In this document: positions 8,801 through 18,769 of the stretch, piece after piece
Layout: every line of letters begins with the position of its first letter
Numbering within the stretch: position 1 is the first letter of the stretch
NCBI RefSeq assembly: GCF_003721515.1
Contig: NZ_RJJD01000008.1
Span: 503,666 to 567,665, forward strand
Direction: 5' to 3'
Length of the DNA stretch: 64,000 bases
From: Rufibacter latericius
Lineage (GTDB): Bacteria > Bacteroidota > Bacteroidia > Cytophagales > Hymenobacteraceae
The notes under the pieces: generated by a model
Databases searched by the model: none
Seen by the model: the letters and a program-made list of their open reading frames with translations, nothing else
Told to the model about the DNA's origin: nothing
Program-made: the position numbers and the translations under genes

Positions 8801-11800
8801 CGCTCCGCCTTGTCCGCCGGGGCTTCCGGGCTCCCCGTATCCGCCGGGTGCGCCAGGTACACCTTGCTCGCCTGGTTTAGGCACATATGCGGTAAAACAC
8901 AGGTAAAGCGTATTGCCGGTTACTTTCAAAGAGAATTTGCCTTTGTAGGTATAGTTGTGCGCCACGAAACGCGATGTATCAATAGCAAACTTGTTTTCCG
9001 CAAATCCGGTGATGCCGCCTTCGGCCACCGCAATAGGCCAGCATTTGTCCACGGCTGGGTGCCAACCCGCCAGATAGCTTGGGTAATTGTCATAGTCCAG
9101 AGAAGAAACCCTGATCACGAACGGGTTCTGCGGCGTAGCGGTAATGTTTAAACGGCCCGTGATTTTCACCAAATCCCAGCCTGGGTCAGCTCCCGCATTT
9201 CCGTTGTACTTGTTTATTTCCCACAGATAATCCTGCCCCGGGGCGAACGTAGCCGTAGGCACCAGCACTGAGCCTGGGCTAGCTCCCGGATCATAGTCAA
9301 ACGCGATGATTTCTGGGTTCTGGTCTTCTGATTGCGGCTGCTGCGGATTAGTTGGGATTTCGCCGCAGGCAGGGCACGTAAAATCAAGGCCTGTGGTGTC
9401 AGCGGTGGTCAGTAAGCCGTTGGTGAACAAAGGGGCCATGGCTGCCTCGGCGTACTTCCGCTGGTTTCCGGCCAAAGAGACCAATCCGTCTACCTGATCG
9501 GCTTTCATCAACTGCGGGTTGACTAGGATAGCGCGTCTGGTGATCTCAATCTGCTGCACCAGGTTTTCCATGAAGTAGTCCTGCGGATAGGCCAGCAACT
9601 TCACGGTCATCGGAAAGCGGTTCAGTTTGAAATCTTTCAGCCCCACGTTGATGGCGATGGTCATCTGCTCACCGGGCGCCACATTGCGCTTGATAAACGG
9701 AATCTCTTTAGCTCCGCCCACCACCGTGTAGTCGGTGTTAGGTACACCCGGTGCAATTGGCCAGTCTGAACCAGTCAGGAAATGACCTTCTACTTTCTCC
9801 ACAGTTACCTCGGCATCGCCCAGCACCGTGAAATTTCCGTGCAGCACCGGGATGTCCACGTTAGAGGTATTCCGGAACGAGAAGGTATACAACCCGCCTT
9901 TGCCCCGGCGTAGCACGTTAGGAGCTTGCGGGATGTAGTCTACGGCGTATTTACTGGCCGCTTCCACGGTTACTCCTTTTGCCAAAACCTGTTGCTGGTT
10001 GTTGGGGTTGGTAGCCACTACATCGTAAATACCTTTGGACGTGTTGGCCATATTCCAGCGCAAGTGCAGTTCCATGCTGTTCACCATTTTTACTACCTGG
10101 GCCGTTGCCGCGGTATTCCCGGTGCTTCCTTTTAGGATAACTGTGATTCCCGGCCGGAATCCGGCACCTAGCAGCGTACCGCTGACTACTCCTTGGCCCA
10201 TGCGGTTAGGCGTGATGCTCATGATGGAGAAGGGCAGTGCTTTTGCCAATAAGGTCACGTTCTGCGTTCCCCCGAAGCCCGAAGTCGCTTTTACCAGCAC
10301 ATAATAGTTTCCGGCCTTGGTCTGGGGGATGAGTACCTTTTGGTTCGGTCGGTTGATGTCGGTGTACTTGTAATCAAAGTTTGCGGCCGTTGGAATGCGG
10401 TTGTACGCCACGTAAACTTCATTAAGCCCGTAGGTCTGGTCACTGTTCAGGGTCACCAATAAATCCTGATCGGCGGTGACGGCCACCTGGTAGAACAACT
10501 GGTTATTGGGTTTGAGAGCAGCAAGCTCAGGGGTATTCAGGAAGAGCGACTTGATCTTCACATTCACCGGGGCATCCCCTACCTTTTGGTTGTTGTTCAG
10601 GTTGTTTTCATGCACCGCGTTGTTGGGGTTGGTGAGCAGAATTCCCTGGTAATTGGCCGGCGTCATGCCGGGTACCGGAGCCATCAACGTTCCGGAGACG
10701 GTCTGCCCCGGTTCCAGGCTGATGCGGGTTTCATTGTAATTGAGCAGCAGATCTGTGGCCGCGTTCAAGGTAGCATCCGTGGAGAGGAAGGCGCTGTTAC
10801 GCAGGTTGCCCACCGCAGCTACCGTGCCGGCGTTTTTCACCGTGTAGGCCGTCTGCAGGTTCTCCCCCAGGTACACGCTTGGGGTTAGGTTCACTTTCTC
10901 CACAATCAGATCGGCCGGCGGGGCGGCGGTGACTTTCAATGAAGCGGCCACTGACAGGTTATTGTCTTCTTTGTCGTGCTCAAACACCATGTCCTGGTTG
11001 TCTGTGCGCACAAAGAGATAGTAGTCGCCGTTCAGGTAGGTGGGCAGATGCACTTCCACACTATCGGTGTAACTGGCGCCCTTGGCCAGGGTTACATCCC
11101 GCATCTTGCTGCCCAGGCTCTGGCTGGTGGAGGCAGAAGCCAAGGCCGGATCTAACCCTAACCAGATGGCATCGTGCCAGTAGGCTCGGTCTGGTATTTT
11201 GCTGGTAGCTGTTCCTTGCCCCTGGTTGGTCACGGTGAATTTCACCTTCAGGTATTGCCCGGCATATGCCTCTGCGGGAGCTTCAATCTTAGACACCACC
11301 AGGTCTGACGCCGGCGTAGCCGACAAGGTGATCTCGTTCACCCGCAGGTTGTTTTTGCGGTTCACCTCGTTGACAATCAGTTTGTCGGGGTCGGTGAGGA
11401 GGATCAAGTAATAGGTACCGGAAAGCCCGCGGGGAATCTCCGCGTTGAAGGTGGCATCATAAGAAACCGTGGGCAATAATCCGCCGTTTCTGAAAAACTT
11501 AGAGAAAAGTACCTTATCGCCCGCATCCAGTTCACGGTCTTTGGAAAGGTAGACCGCGTCTGACCAGGTAGAAACCACCGGACTGCCGTTGCCTTCATTG
11601 TGCACCCTCCACTCCAGTTTTATGGAGGTACCGGCCTGCGCTAGCTGAGGAGAAGTGAAAGAAGTGGGCTCTAAATCTGGTTCCAGAGGAGCCAACTTGA
11701 TGGCCACCTTCGTCCCGAATCCTTTGAGGTTGTTGGTCTCGTTATTTTCAAAAATACGGTTGCGGGAATCGGTCTGCACAAAGAAGTAGGCATCTCCCAC

Positions 11801-14800
11801 CAAGTTGGGCGCACGCAATGTTAACTCCCTGGTCTGGGTTTGAGAAGGCTCTGGCTGTCCGGAGAACCGCTGGATTCCTATCTCCCTTGTTGGATCCCAG
11901 GTGGCGGTGGTAGAATAATACACCTCGTCATGGTACTCAGCCCCCGGTTTTCCGGTGCCGTTGTTTTTGACCTGGTATTTGATTTTGAACTCTCTTCCGG
12001 CAAACACCTCAGTGGGCATCTCCACGTTCAGCACCTCCAACTCAGGATAGCTACCGGCAGTGATGTTAAAAGAATTGGTGCTGCGTTTTAGGTTATCATT
12101 CGTGAAAGTGTGCTCAAAAACCTTGTCATCTTCATCGGTCACCAAGTAGGCATAGTAACTGCCGGCAATGCCTTCGGGTATCCGGATGCTCTTGGTCTCG
12201 GTGTAGGTGCCTTTTGCTCCCACAAAGCCGGGTTCTACGTTCTGGTAGAATTTGCCCAGGCTGATGCTGGTTTCTTTGTTGAAGGTGGCTTCCTTGGAGA
12301 GGTACAGATGGTCGTGCCATACGTTTTCGGTGGCCCGCGGCGCGGAAGCCCCAATGTTTTTTACGGTCCAGGAGAAAGAAGCTTCGGTTCCCGACTTAGC
12401 AGTGCCAGGTACGGTTATGGAATTCACCTCCAGGTTAGGCGGAGGGGTCAGTTTGATGGTGATCTCCCCGCTGGCTTTGATGTTGTTGCTGAGACGCGAG
12501 CCTTCGTCAACGCCCTCTTTATCTGCGACTACCACAAAGACATAGAATTTCCCCACTTTGTTGATGGGCAAGGTAACCGGTGTCACCATGTTATAGGTTT
12601 CTTTTACCGGTAATGGAATGCCCGTAAAGTTGCCGCAAACATCTTTTTGGGTGGTGCTTTTCAGGCTTACGAAGGAAGCGCCCAGGTACACATCGGTGTC
12701 AGGGTTGAACTGGTTATCAGAAGACAGATAGATGCCGTCCATCCAGTAATGGTCATAACAGCTGGCTGCTGCTCCTGGTCTGGCACCGCGACCGCCCAGC
12801 ACTACCTGGGTTTGGGGCATTGTACCGCTGGCGTAGGTTTTCTTACCCAAAGCACTAGCTTGGCCGTCATTCAGCACAGAATACGTCACGTTAATGGTGC
12901 TGCCGTTAAACACATCGGTTGGGGTGCCTACTGACAGGAGCTTGAGGTCAGCGGTTGGGCCGGCCTGGATGTTGAGCAGTTGGTACACGAAGTTGTTCTG
13001 TTCGTTGCCTTCGTGCAGATTCTCCTTTCCGGTCAGCCTTCCTTGGGAGCATTTGTCACCGTCCAGGGTTCCGGCGCAGTTGGCGTGTTCATTGTCGGTG
13101 ATCACGAACAGGTAGTAGGTGCCCGGAGTGGAAGGCAGTGTTACCTCCTGCTCTTGTTTGTAGGACTGGTTTGGTTGCAGATACGTCACCTGCGGGAAAG
13201 AGCCCAGCAGCTGGTCTTCGTCGCGGCGCAGGTCAAGGTCTCTGGACAAGTACACCCGATCTACCCATTGGGTGTTGCCCGTACCGGTTTTCCCGGTGTT
13301 TTTCACTTCCCAGGTGATCGGGATGGTGGTGCCGCTGGTGGCAGTAGCCTGGATAGATTTGCTGATGATGGTGAGGTCTGGCAACGGATAGGTACGGAAC
13401 GTCTGTACCGGCCCATCTGTCTGGCGGCAATTGTTCTTGGCCACTACCTGCCACTTGTACCCCGCATCAGAAACCAGATCGCCCCGCAAGGTGTACGCCG
13501 GCCCTTCAATGTTGGAGGCCGTGGGCAACTGCGGACGGGCCGCCGCCGATTCGGGCCAGACATATAAGTCATACGAGGTGGCGTTTTCAGCCCCATTCCA
13601 GGAAAAGGTGGTGGAAGTAAGCACATTTTGGGCTCCGTTGGCGGGTTTCATGTTACTCACCACCGCCGGATTCACCGGATTGCCTACTACCACGGTCAAG
13701 GTCTGAGAAGGTCCCGCAGCTCCGCAGGCTGAAACGGGAGTCACCGTAATGGTATGGGTACCCAGCGTGGTCCAGTTCACCGTCAGTTCAATGCCTGTAT
13801 CGGTTTTGGTACCACCTCCGGAAATCTGCCAGGTATGCGAAGCGGCATTGGAGTTCTTCACCTGATACTTCCAGGTACCAGGGCATACACTGGTGAGCCC
13901 AGTGATCGCCCCAGGTTGAGGCGGAGGCAAACAGGATGCTTTGAACGTCTGCACCGGGCCATCTTTCACATTGCAGGAGTTCTTGGAAACCACCTGCCAT
14001 TTGTACTCTACTCCCAGTTGCAGTCCGCTGGTTACCCGATGCGTCAAGGTAGTCAGGTTATCTTCAAAAGGCATGGAAGGCCGGGAAGAACCATCGTTTG
14101 GCCAGATGTAAAGATCATAAGCGGTGGCATGCTGGGCCGCACTCCAGCTCAAATCCAAAGGAATCAGGGCGTTGAGGGTGCCATTGTCTGGCTTCATGTT
14201 GCTCACCATCCCCGGCGTAGACATGTTCTGCACGGTTACCTGCAACGTCCGGGCTGGACCGGCTAATCCACAGCCCACTTTAGGTGTGACCGTTAAGGTG
14301 TGTGTACCGGCTTTGATCCAGGTCACCTGCACCGAATTGCCACTTCCTGAAATGATACCCGCCTCTGCCGAAGCCGCCCAGGTATAGTTCACGCCGTTCA
14401 CCCCGTTAACCGAGTACTGCTGCTGTTCTAGACACACCGTGGTTTTACCGGCGATAATGCTGGGCTGCGCCGGGGTCACGCAATTGATGATGAACGTCTG
14501 CACCGGTCCATCGGTGGAATGGCAGGCGTTCTTAGCCACTACCTGCCACTTATAGGTGATGCCGTTGCTTAGACCACTGGTGAGCGTATGCGACAAGGTT
14601 GCCAGGTTTTCACCCGATGGAGAGAAAGGCCGGGAGGTTCCGTCACGCCAGACATACACATCATAGGAAGTGGCGTTGGCGGCCGCTGCCCAGGAAAGAT
14701 TCAGCGGAAGCGAAAGATCTCCAATGCCGTTCGCGGGTTGCATGTTGCTTACCTGCCCCGGAGCCTGCATCTGAGTAACGGTGATCTGCACCGAGCGGGC

Positions 14801-17800
14801 CGGGCCGGTGGTACCGCAAGCCAGCGAAGGCGTCACCGTTAAGGTGTAGGTGCCAGGTGTGGCCCAGGTGATCATGGCCAGATTGCCCACCGGAGTCATG
14901 GTTCCACCACCCGACAAAGCCCAGGCATACGTCACCCCCGGTACCGAGGCCACCGAATAGAACTCCGCTTCTGTACTGATGCAGACCGTGGTTTTTCCGG
15001 TGATAGCTACTGGTTGTCCCGGCGTGGTACAACCCAACGCGAATGTTTGCTCCGCACTCTCTGTTGATTGGCATTCTGACCTGGCCACCACTTTCCATTT
15101 ATAGGTTACCCCATTCACCAAGCCAGCGGTAACGGTGAAGGTGGTACTGGTGATGTCATCTTCCCAGGCGCGGGAAGGCGGCACCGGAGAGTTGGCTGCC
15201 CAGATGAATAGATCATACGAAGTAGCATTGGCCGAGGCTCCCCAGGAAAAGGTAAGCGGCAAAGACAGGCCTGCGGCATTCTGCGCAGGCACTAGATTGG
15301 TCACGGCACCCGGCTTGGGAGACGTCACCACGTCTACCTCAAAGGAAGTGGTTTTTCCGGCAGGCTCACAGTTGCTGGTAATTTTTACGGTGAGGGTATG
15401 TTTACCGGTGGAAGCCCAGTTCACGGAGACTTCTGACCCCACAGAAGAAACGATGGTGCCCCCTGCAGAAACAGACCACTGGTAGGTAGCACCCTCTACT
15501 TCATAGACAGAGTATTTGCGGGTACCCACGCAGTTGCTATTATCCTCTTCGTCCAGGAAATCTGGGACCACAATCTTGGCACAGAAACTTCTTTCCACTG
15601 AAGGCGCCGGTGCGTACACGCTGTTCCCGCTTTGCGAGGCGGTCACCGTTACCTTTCCAAAGCCATCTGTCCATAACACATTACCACTCAGAATTTGGGC
15701 CGGACCGGTCACGGTATAGGTAACCGGCAACCCTGAACTGGCCTTCGCATTAAGGGTTAAGGTTCCCTGGCCATCTCCGTCCCGGTCTTCTATGGGAGCG
15801 AATTCTATGGTTTGGGTTGTCTGCCCGGTGGAGAGTTTTGAATTTCCGGTGAGTTGCACGATGATGACCTTCTCCGAGCCAAAGCTGACATTTCCCTGGC
15901 TATAGCCTCCCTGGTTGGTGACCACCGGAATATCAGCACTGCTGGAAGAACCTACGGCCACCACGTTCCCATCGGCATCGGTAGCGACGCCGTTTAAATG
16001 TTCTTCCTCGGTGGAACCGTAATACGTAGCCCACTGCCGCGAACCGGAACTGTTAAATTTCAGCAGAAACCCGTCTGTGTAGTCCTCGGAGGAGCCTTGC
16101 AGTTTGTTGAGTCCGCCCGCTATGGTTTGGGTGGGCAAGCCGGTGCCTTCAGAAGACCCCACCACATAAATGTTGTTGTTTCGGTCTGCCACGATGCTAT
16201 TGCCGTAGTCCTCCTGCGGACCGCCGTAGTAAGTAGCCCAGGTACGAGCGCCATTGTTAGTGAATTTTAGGATGAAGGCATCTTCTTCCCCGCCCGCCTG
16301 GCTTTGGTTGTAAGCTCCCGTTAAGGATTGAAGCGGGAAAGACATGCCCTGGGTGGTACCGGTCACCAACACGTTATTGGCCGCATCTACCGCAATACGT
16401 TTCCCGTAATCTTCCCCGGTGCCCCCGTAATAAGTGGCCCATTGGCGCACGCCGCCCCCTGAAAACTTAAGAATGAACGCGTCTGACTCCCCGGACGAGG
16501 CCACGCTGGGTTGGTTATAAGCCCCACCCAGGCTCTGTACTGGCATCCCGAAATCTGCTTCCCCCGTGATCCAGATACTGCCATTCTGATCCGTGGCCAC
16601 CCCCATGGGGATTTCACGGTTCACGCCGCCGTAGTACGTGGCCCACTGGCGTACCCCATTTTGGTTAAATTTCAGAATAAAAGCATCATCAGCTCCCCCG
16701 CGCGTGGCTTGGTTAAAGCTGCCGGCGGCTACCTGTAACGGGAAATTAGTACTGCTGGTGCTCCCCACAACAATGATGTTCCCAGCGCCATCTATGGCTA
16801 CATCCTTCCCGTCTTCGCTGGAACTTCCGCCGTAATAGGTGCTCCATAAGCGGGCTCCGTTGGCATTCAGTTTCAGGATAAACGCATCCTCAAATCCGCT
16901 CAAGGCCGCTTGCTCATATCCTCCGCCCGCCATTCTGGGCAGGTTGGTACTGGATGTGGAACCTGTCACCACTACGTTTCCGCTGGCATCTACGGCCAGG
17001 CCGTTTGACTCCTCATTGCTTCCGCCCCCAAAAAACGTAGCCCACTGCTGCACCCCATTTTTGTCAAACTTCACCACAAACGCATCATAGCTTCCGCCGT
17101 GCTGCGTCTGGTTATAGCCTCCGTTGGAAGTCTTGGTAGGGAAATCTTCGCTGTACGTGTTGCCAATGAAGTAGATGTTGCCAGAACCGTCAGTCGCCAC
17201 ATCTGTGGCTTGCTCAAACATGGATCCTCCGTAATAAGTAGCGAACGGATCGATGACCAGGTCTTTGACCGTATCATACGGTCCCACAGTAAACCCGAGG
17301 GTATTCTTGCCCTTGAGAGTAAAGGCTGAGGTTACCTTCGTCTCAGCGGAATTGACTTTTCCTTTTTCCTTCTGATAGGTGTACGGGGCTTCCTCCTGGA
17401 TGCTCCCCAGCGGGTGCAGGATCTCCAACTGGCCTTTAGGGTCAATGTTGATGGAGGTAGCTCCCTCGTACTGCATCTGAATGTCAGAAGGGTTACCGCC
17501 GGGGTGCACCACAAAATCATATTTCACGCCTTCTGGGTTGGCGTGAAATATTAAGTCGATGTTAGGATACACCTCTTGGTACACCAGTTTCTGATAAGCC
17601 GGCACCCCCGTAATGCCTTTCGGACAATGCGGTAAATAGTAATTGTAGAATTCAGCTGCTTTTTGATCGCTCAAGATTTCAGGCTGGGGATTTCCATTGA
17701 CCAACCGCATCGTTACCTGCTGCTCCTTCGCGGGCTCTGATATTGCCTTGTTGTCTTTACCGGTGGTTCCTTTCTGGTGGAAAGTATACACCACCTGGTT

Positions 17801-18004
17801 TGGGGTAAAGTAAAGGGTAGCGCCCGGTACCGATGCCGTGTATTCTACCTGCGGAACTGTTTTCCCTTTCTCAGATTGGACTTGCCCCTGGTTCCGGATG
17901 AAATGAACGGGTTTGGAAGGTTTGGACGAAGCAGCGTGCGCCTGTACTCCTGAAAACAGGATGTAAAGCACCGCGAGAATCAGATTGGTAGAGTAGTTTT
18001 TCAT
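5813..18004 (-). CDS. Giant secreted multidomain SBBP/CARDB protein with collagen-like region and T9SS signal
   Basis: The start was placed at the ATG at 18004 (4063 residues), because a signal peptide follows at once (MKNYSTNLILAVLYILF, ending AHA); an upstream in-frame extension of 40 codons lacks one. Order by rough residue: a DUF7948-like SBBP leader (50-250); about eight SBBP propeller repeats of the type WATYYGG..ED.G (250-725); PKD-like and fibronectin-like modules in alternating series (830-1535); about nine CARDB modules recognisable by KNxGxG and NNL motifs (1535-2490); a pre-peptidase-like and an IPT/TIG-like module (2495-2690); a collagen-like Gly-Pro-rich stretch (about 3045-3163); a DUF7619-like segment beginning SCDPNE (about 3345); a further PKD-like and fibronectin module; and a T9SS sorting domain (3980-4063). 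It is probably a surface or matrix adhesin; no catalytic motif is visible. Confidence 0.9.
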   Translation of the reverse strand: MKNYSTNLILAVLYILFSGVQAHAASSKPSKPVHFIRNQGQVQSEKGKTVPQVEYTASVPGATLYFTPNQVVYTFHQKGTTGKDNKAISEPAKEQQVTMRLVNGNPQPEILSDQKAAEFYNYYLPHCPKGITGVPAYQKLVYQEVYPNIDLIFHANPEGVKYDFVVHPGGNPSDIQMQYEGATSINIDPKGQLEILHPLGSIQEEAPYTYQKEKGKVNSAETKVTSAFTLKGKNTLGFTVGPYDTVKDLVIDPFATYYGGSMFEQATDVATDGSGNIYFIGNTYSEDFPTKTSNGGYNQTQHGGSYDAFVVKFDKNGVQQWATFFGGGSNEESNGLAVDASGNVVVTGSTSSTNLPRMAGGGYEQAALSGFEDAFILKLNANGARLWSTYYGGSSSEDGKDVAIDGAGNIIVVGSTSSTNFPLQVAAGSFNQATRGGADDAFILKFNQNGVRQWATYYGGVNREIPMGVATDQNGSIWITGEADFGMPVQSLGGAYNQPSVASSGESDAFILKFSGGGVRQWATYYGGTGEDYGKRIAVDAANNVLVTGTTQGMSFPLQSLTGAYNQSQAGGEEDAFILKFTNNGARTWATYYGGPQEDYGNSIVADRNNNIYVVGSSEGTGLPTQTIAGGLNKLQGSSEDYTDGFLLKFNSSGSRQWATYYGSTEEEHLNGVATDADGNVVAVGSSSSADIPVVTNQGGYSQGNVSFGSEKVIIVQLTGNSKLSTGQTTQTIEFAPIEDRDGDGQGTLTLNAKASSGLPVTYTVTGPAQILSGNVLWTDGFGKVTVTASQSGNSVYAPAPSVERSFCAKIVVPDFLDEEDNSNCVGTRKYSVYEVEGATYQWSVSAGGTIVSSVGSEVSVNWASTGKHTLTVKITSNCEPAGKTTSFEVDVVTSPKPGAVTNLVPAQNAAGLSLPLTFSWGASANATSYDLFIWAANSPVPPSRAWEDDITSTTFTVTAGLVNGVTYKWKVVARSECQSTESAEQTFALGCTTPGQPVAITGKTTVCISTEAEFYSVASVPGVTYAWALSGGGTMTPVGNLAMITWATPGTYTLTVTPSLACGTTGPARSVQITVTQMQAPGQVSNMQPANGIGDLSLPLNLSWAAAANATSYDVYVWRDGTSRPFSPSGENLATLSHTLTSGLSNGITYKWQVVAKNACHSTDGPVQTFIINCVTPAQPSIIAGKTTVCLEQQQYSVNGVNGVNYTWAASAEAGIISGSGNSVQVTWIKAGTHTLTVTPKVGCGLAGPARTLQVTVQNMSTPGMVSNMKPDNGTLNALIPLDLSWSAAQHATAYDLYIWPNDGSSRPSMPFEDNLTTLTHRVTSGLQLGVEYKWQVVSKNSCNVKDGPVQTFKASCLPPPQPGAITGLTSVCPGTWKYQVKNSNAASHTWQISGGGTKTDTGIELTVNWTTLGTHTITVTPVSACGAAGPSQTLTVVVGNPVNPAVVSNMKPANGAQNVLTSTTFSWNGAENATSYDLYVWPESAAARPQLPTASNIEGPAYTLRGDLVSDAGYKWQVVAKNNCRQTDGPVQTFRTYPLPDLTIISKSIQATATSGTTIPITWEVKNTGKTGTGNTQWVDRVYLSRDLDLRRDEDQLLGSFPQVTYLQPNQSYKQEQEVTLPSTPGTYYLFVITDNEHANCAGTLDGDKCSQGRLTGKENLHEGNEQNNFVYQLLNIQAGPTADLKLLSVGTPTDVFNGSTINVTYSVLNDGQASALGKKTYASGTMPQTQVVLGGRGARPGAAASCYDHYWMDGIYLSSDNQFNPDTDVYLGASFVSLKSTTQKDVCGNFTGIPLPVKETYNMVTPVTLPINKVGKFYVFVVVADKEGVDEGSRLSNNIKASGEITIKLTPPPNLEVNSITVPGTAKSGTEASFSWTVKNIGASAPRATENVWHDHLYLSKEATFNKETSISLGKFYQNVEPGFVGAKGTYTETKSIRIPEGIAGSYYAYLVTDEDDKVFEHTFTNDNLKRSTNSFNITAGSYPELEVLNVEMPTEVFAGREFKIKYQVKNNGTGKPGAEYHDEVYYSTTATWDPTREIGIQRFSGQPEPSQTQTRELTLRAPNLVGDAYFFVQTDSRNRIFENNETNNLKGFGTKVAIKLAPLEPDLEPTSFTSPQLAQAGTSIKLEWRVHNEGNGSPVVSTWSDAVYLSKDRELDAGDKVLFSKFFRNGGLLPTVSYDATFNAEIPRGLSGTYYLILLTDPDKLIVNEVNRKNNLRVNEITLSATPASDLVVSKIEAPAEAYAGQYLKVKFTVTNQGQGTATSKIPDRAYWHDAIWLGLDPALASASTSQSLGSKMRDVTLAKGASYTDSVEVHLPTYLNGDYYLFVRTDNQDMVFEHDKEDNNLSVAASLKVTAAPPADLIVEKVNLTPSVYLGENLQTAYTVKNAGTVAAVGNLRNSAFLSTDATLNAATDLLLNYNETRISLEPGQTVSGTLMAPVPGMTPANYQGILLTNPNNAVHENNLNNNQKVGDAPVNVKIKSLFLNTPELAALKPNNQLFYQVAVTADQDLLVTLNSDQTYGLNEVYVAYNRIPTAANFDYKYTDINRPNQKVLIPQTKAGNYYVLVKATSGFGGTQNVTLLAKALPFSIMSITPNRMGQGVVSGTLLGAGFRPGITVILKGSTGNTAATAQVVKMVNSMELHLRWNMANTSKGIYDVVATNPNNQQQVLAKGVTVEAASKYAVDYIPQAPNVLRRGKGGLYTFSFRNTSNVDIPVLHGNFTVLGDAEVTVEKVEGHFLTGSDWPIAPGVPNTDYTVVGGAKEIPFIKRNVAPGEQMTIAINVGLKDFKLNRFPMTVKLLAYPQDYFMENLVQQIEITRRAILVNPQLMKADQVDGLVSLAGNQRKYAEAAMAPLFTNGLLTTADTTGLDFTCPACGEIPTNPQQPQSEDQNPEIIAFDYDPGASPGSVLVPTATFAPGQDYLWEINKYNGNAGADPGWDLVKITGRLNITATPQNPFVIRVSSLDYDNYPSYLAGWHPAVDKCWPIAVAEGGITGFAENKFAIDTSRFVAHNYTYKGKFSLKVTGNTLYLCFTAYVPKPGEQGVPGAPGGYGEPGSPGGQGGAGTGTISPGHGGPGGAGGPGGGAGGAGGKGGPAGPTGPGGPGGPGGPGGPGGGSGGEGGEGGPGPQGPGPEGPTGPTGPVGPEQPGPPPGTPPGTPPHKRPTSRPKGPGSYRFSKSYIPDWPQQPQTPDENEPPTDPKKCDETLFSADDCKKGLDFLNQMTKVRTGASDPYSAVIGSVSTATSDCYASAAIGLVGDGVNAAIGIVKGGPTPLAVTSAVFNAGKFGLAIYSCNITDPVQKEKVQFIIDLISCVNSTSAIELAINLATCAGKYFCTDIVASCDPNEIIGPVGFGPNRMVASTVPMGYKVTYENDSTRASAPAQRVRVTVPLDKELDPLSFRLGSFGFGSFNFNVPADMASYQTTLQLADTVGYNVEVLAGVDVVENEAFWVLQTIDPATGLPPADPLKGFLPKNNSSGAGEGYVTYTVLAKNTAVTGDTIHARGSIVFDTNDPIITNRAQNILDAKAPQSKVNALPALIEATTPVAITIQDEAKGSGVQSYDLFVSENGGPFTVLASKVSPGAAYTFKGEPGRIYCFFSIGRDNVGNLEAMKLTGEACLLVKGTDNTKKVAVLQPNGGEQYCPGSPVKIAWGSQGVQNVNVFYSANGGQTFQSIATGQTATGTLNWTVPATLTASDNVVIKVEDATTTSVKDVSDKAFTIGITTPVNAGADQTICQNQASFALSGFSPEGGTWTGTGVGANGTFSPATAGVGTHTLTYTVQVNGCTTSVTKKVTVTAAAAVTLASLNPVAESAAPFALTGGSPAGGTYTGMGVVNGTFNPALVGTGTFTITYTVNGDCGATASRVIAVNPVIQAPTTLAAVAKSGSQIALTWVDNTLSETGVILERAASANGPFSVVATLPANTIAHTDNGLASKTTYYYRVKAINANSAQSEYSAVASATTKNDITDSPYGLNNTYVKLYPNPTRDKAQVEYLSEKGSQKITVILYNALGMPILEREVKVQGGLFKTELDLSNLANGAYFMRLIDKDQIFYNKVIKQ
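8510..8870 (-). repeat. Collagen-like Gly-X-Y coding tract inside the giant gene
   Basis: This tract encodes about 120 residues dominated by GGPGG, GGAGG and GPTGPTGP units, followed by a proline-rich GTPPGTPP hinge. The DNA is strongly GC-rich and internally repetitive compared with its surroundings, so it is a likely site of slippage and length variation. The reading frame stays open through it. Confidence 0.85.
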
Positions 18005-18376
18005 TGACAACGAATGACGGACGGATATGAAGGGAAAGGCAATTCGATTGAAATCTTGGTGAAGCGAGTTGATCCAAAAGGCACAAAAGTTCTGTACTTC
18101 CATAAAATGGAAGCCTGTAGGCAACTCACCGAAAAGAAAACTATTGTGGATTAAAAGAGATGTTGACTTAATCTTCTAGCCAGATAACATAGTCAAGGAT
18201 TTTAGGAATAATTGGCCTCACTGGAATAAGTAGACAAGCCAAAACCTTCTTTCCCCCATAAGCAAAACCAAAAATTAGAATTATTTAATATAATTACCCT
18301 TTACAGGATTTACAGCATCGTTTGGGTTTTAAGCGCACCCTTAAAAGACGGCAATTGAAACAATGGAAGCATCAGT

Positions 18377-18412
18377 GTTTTAAAGCAGTTTTCAGGAAAT
18401 AGGGCCAAAAAC
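18377..18412. repeat. 36-nt palindromic element (Pal36)
   Basis: Degenerate copy, 36 nt, beginning GTTTTAAAGCAGTTTTC and ending GGGCCAAAAAC. Confidence 0.65.
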
Positions 18413-18674
18413 AGAAACCTCTTTGCTGGATGAAGGCTTTCCAAATGAAGGGATCACCTATCCTTCTGAAGCTTTATTTTAGCCTTACTTTATGGAAATC
18501 AGCCTTCAAACGGAATTTAAGGAAAAGGAAAAATAAGATCCTTCATATAGCCTTCCTTGAGCAGAAGGAAAACGAAAGCATATGAAGGTCAGTGTCAAAA
18601 GCGGAGCGGAAAGGCTGTTACTACCGTTAAAAAAATAGGTAAGGCATAACCTACCTTGAGCACTGAAAGGACCT

Positions 18675-18710
18675 ATTTGCGGCCTACTTTCTGGAAAACA
18701 GGCCAGAAAC
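18675..18710. repeat. 36-nt palindromic element (Pal36)
   Basis: Degenerate copy directly before the rmlC terminator. GGCCT/AGGCC is the conserved inner pair, with CTGGAAAACAGGCCAGAAAC on the right. Confidence 0.6.
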
Positions 18711-18720
18711 GGATTAACAA

Positions 18721-18750
18721 AAAAGCCCCTACAGAACTGTAGAGGCTTTT
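18721..18750 (-). terminator. Rho-independent terminator of rmlC
   Basis: A 14-bp stem with one mismatch, AAAAGCCCCTACAG to CTGTAGAGGCTTTT, with a 2-nt loop and T tract, 20 bp past the rmlC stop. Confidence 0.8.
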
Positions 18751-18769
18751 CAGATATTTAAATGAGTAG

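Larger units (their letters stand above)
18005..18769. other. 765-bp intergenic region with hairpins and two Pal36 copies
   Basis: No gene was found. The region holds the upstream sequence of the giant gene, Pal36 copies at 18377-18412 and 18675-18710, a half-site near 18488-18515, and a nested hairpin at 18540-18588 (CCTTCATAT/ATATGAAGG outside, TTCCTT/AAGGAA inside). I could not assign a convincing promoter on the minus strand. Confidence 0.6.

Noticed and set aside
8327-9151. Long plus-strand open frames (and others nearby) across the collagen-like region
   Set aside because: They are antisense shadows of the GC-rich repetitive tract in the giant gene, with low-complexity Arg- and Pro-rich products and no start context.
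18005-18124. 40-codon N-terminal extension of the giant secreted gene
   Set aside because: The extension has no signal peptide, while the ATG at 18004 begins a clear one.
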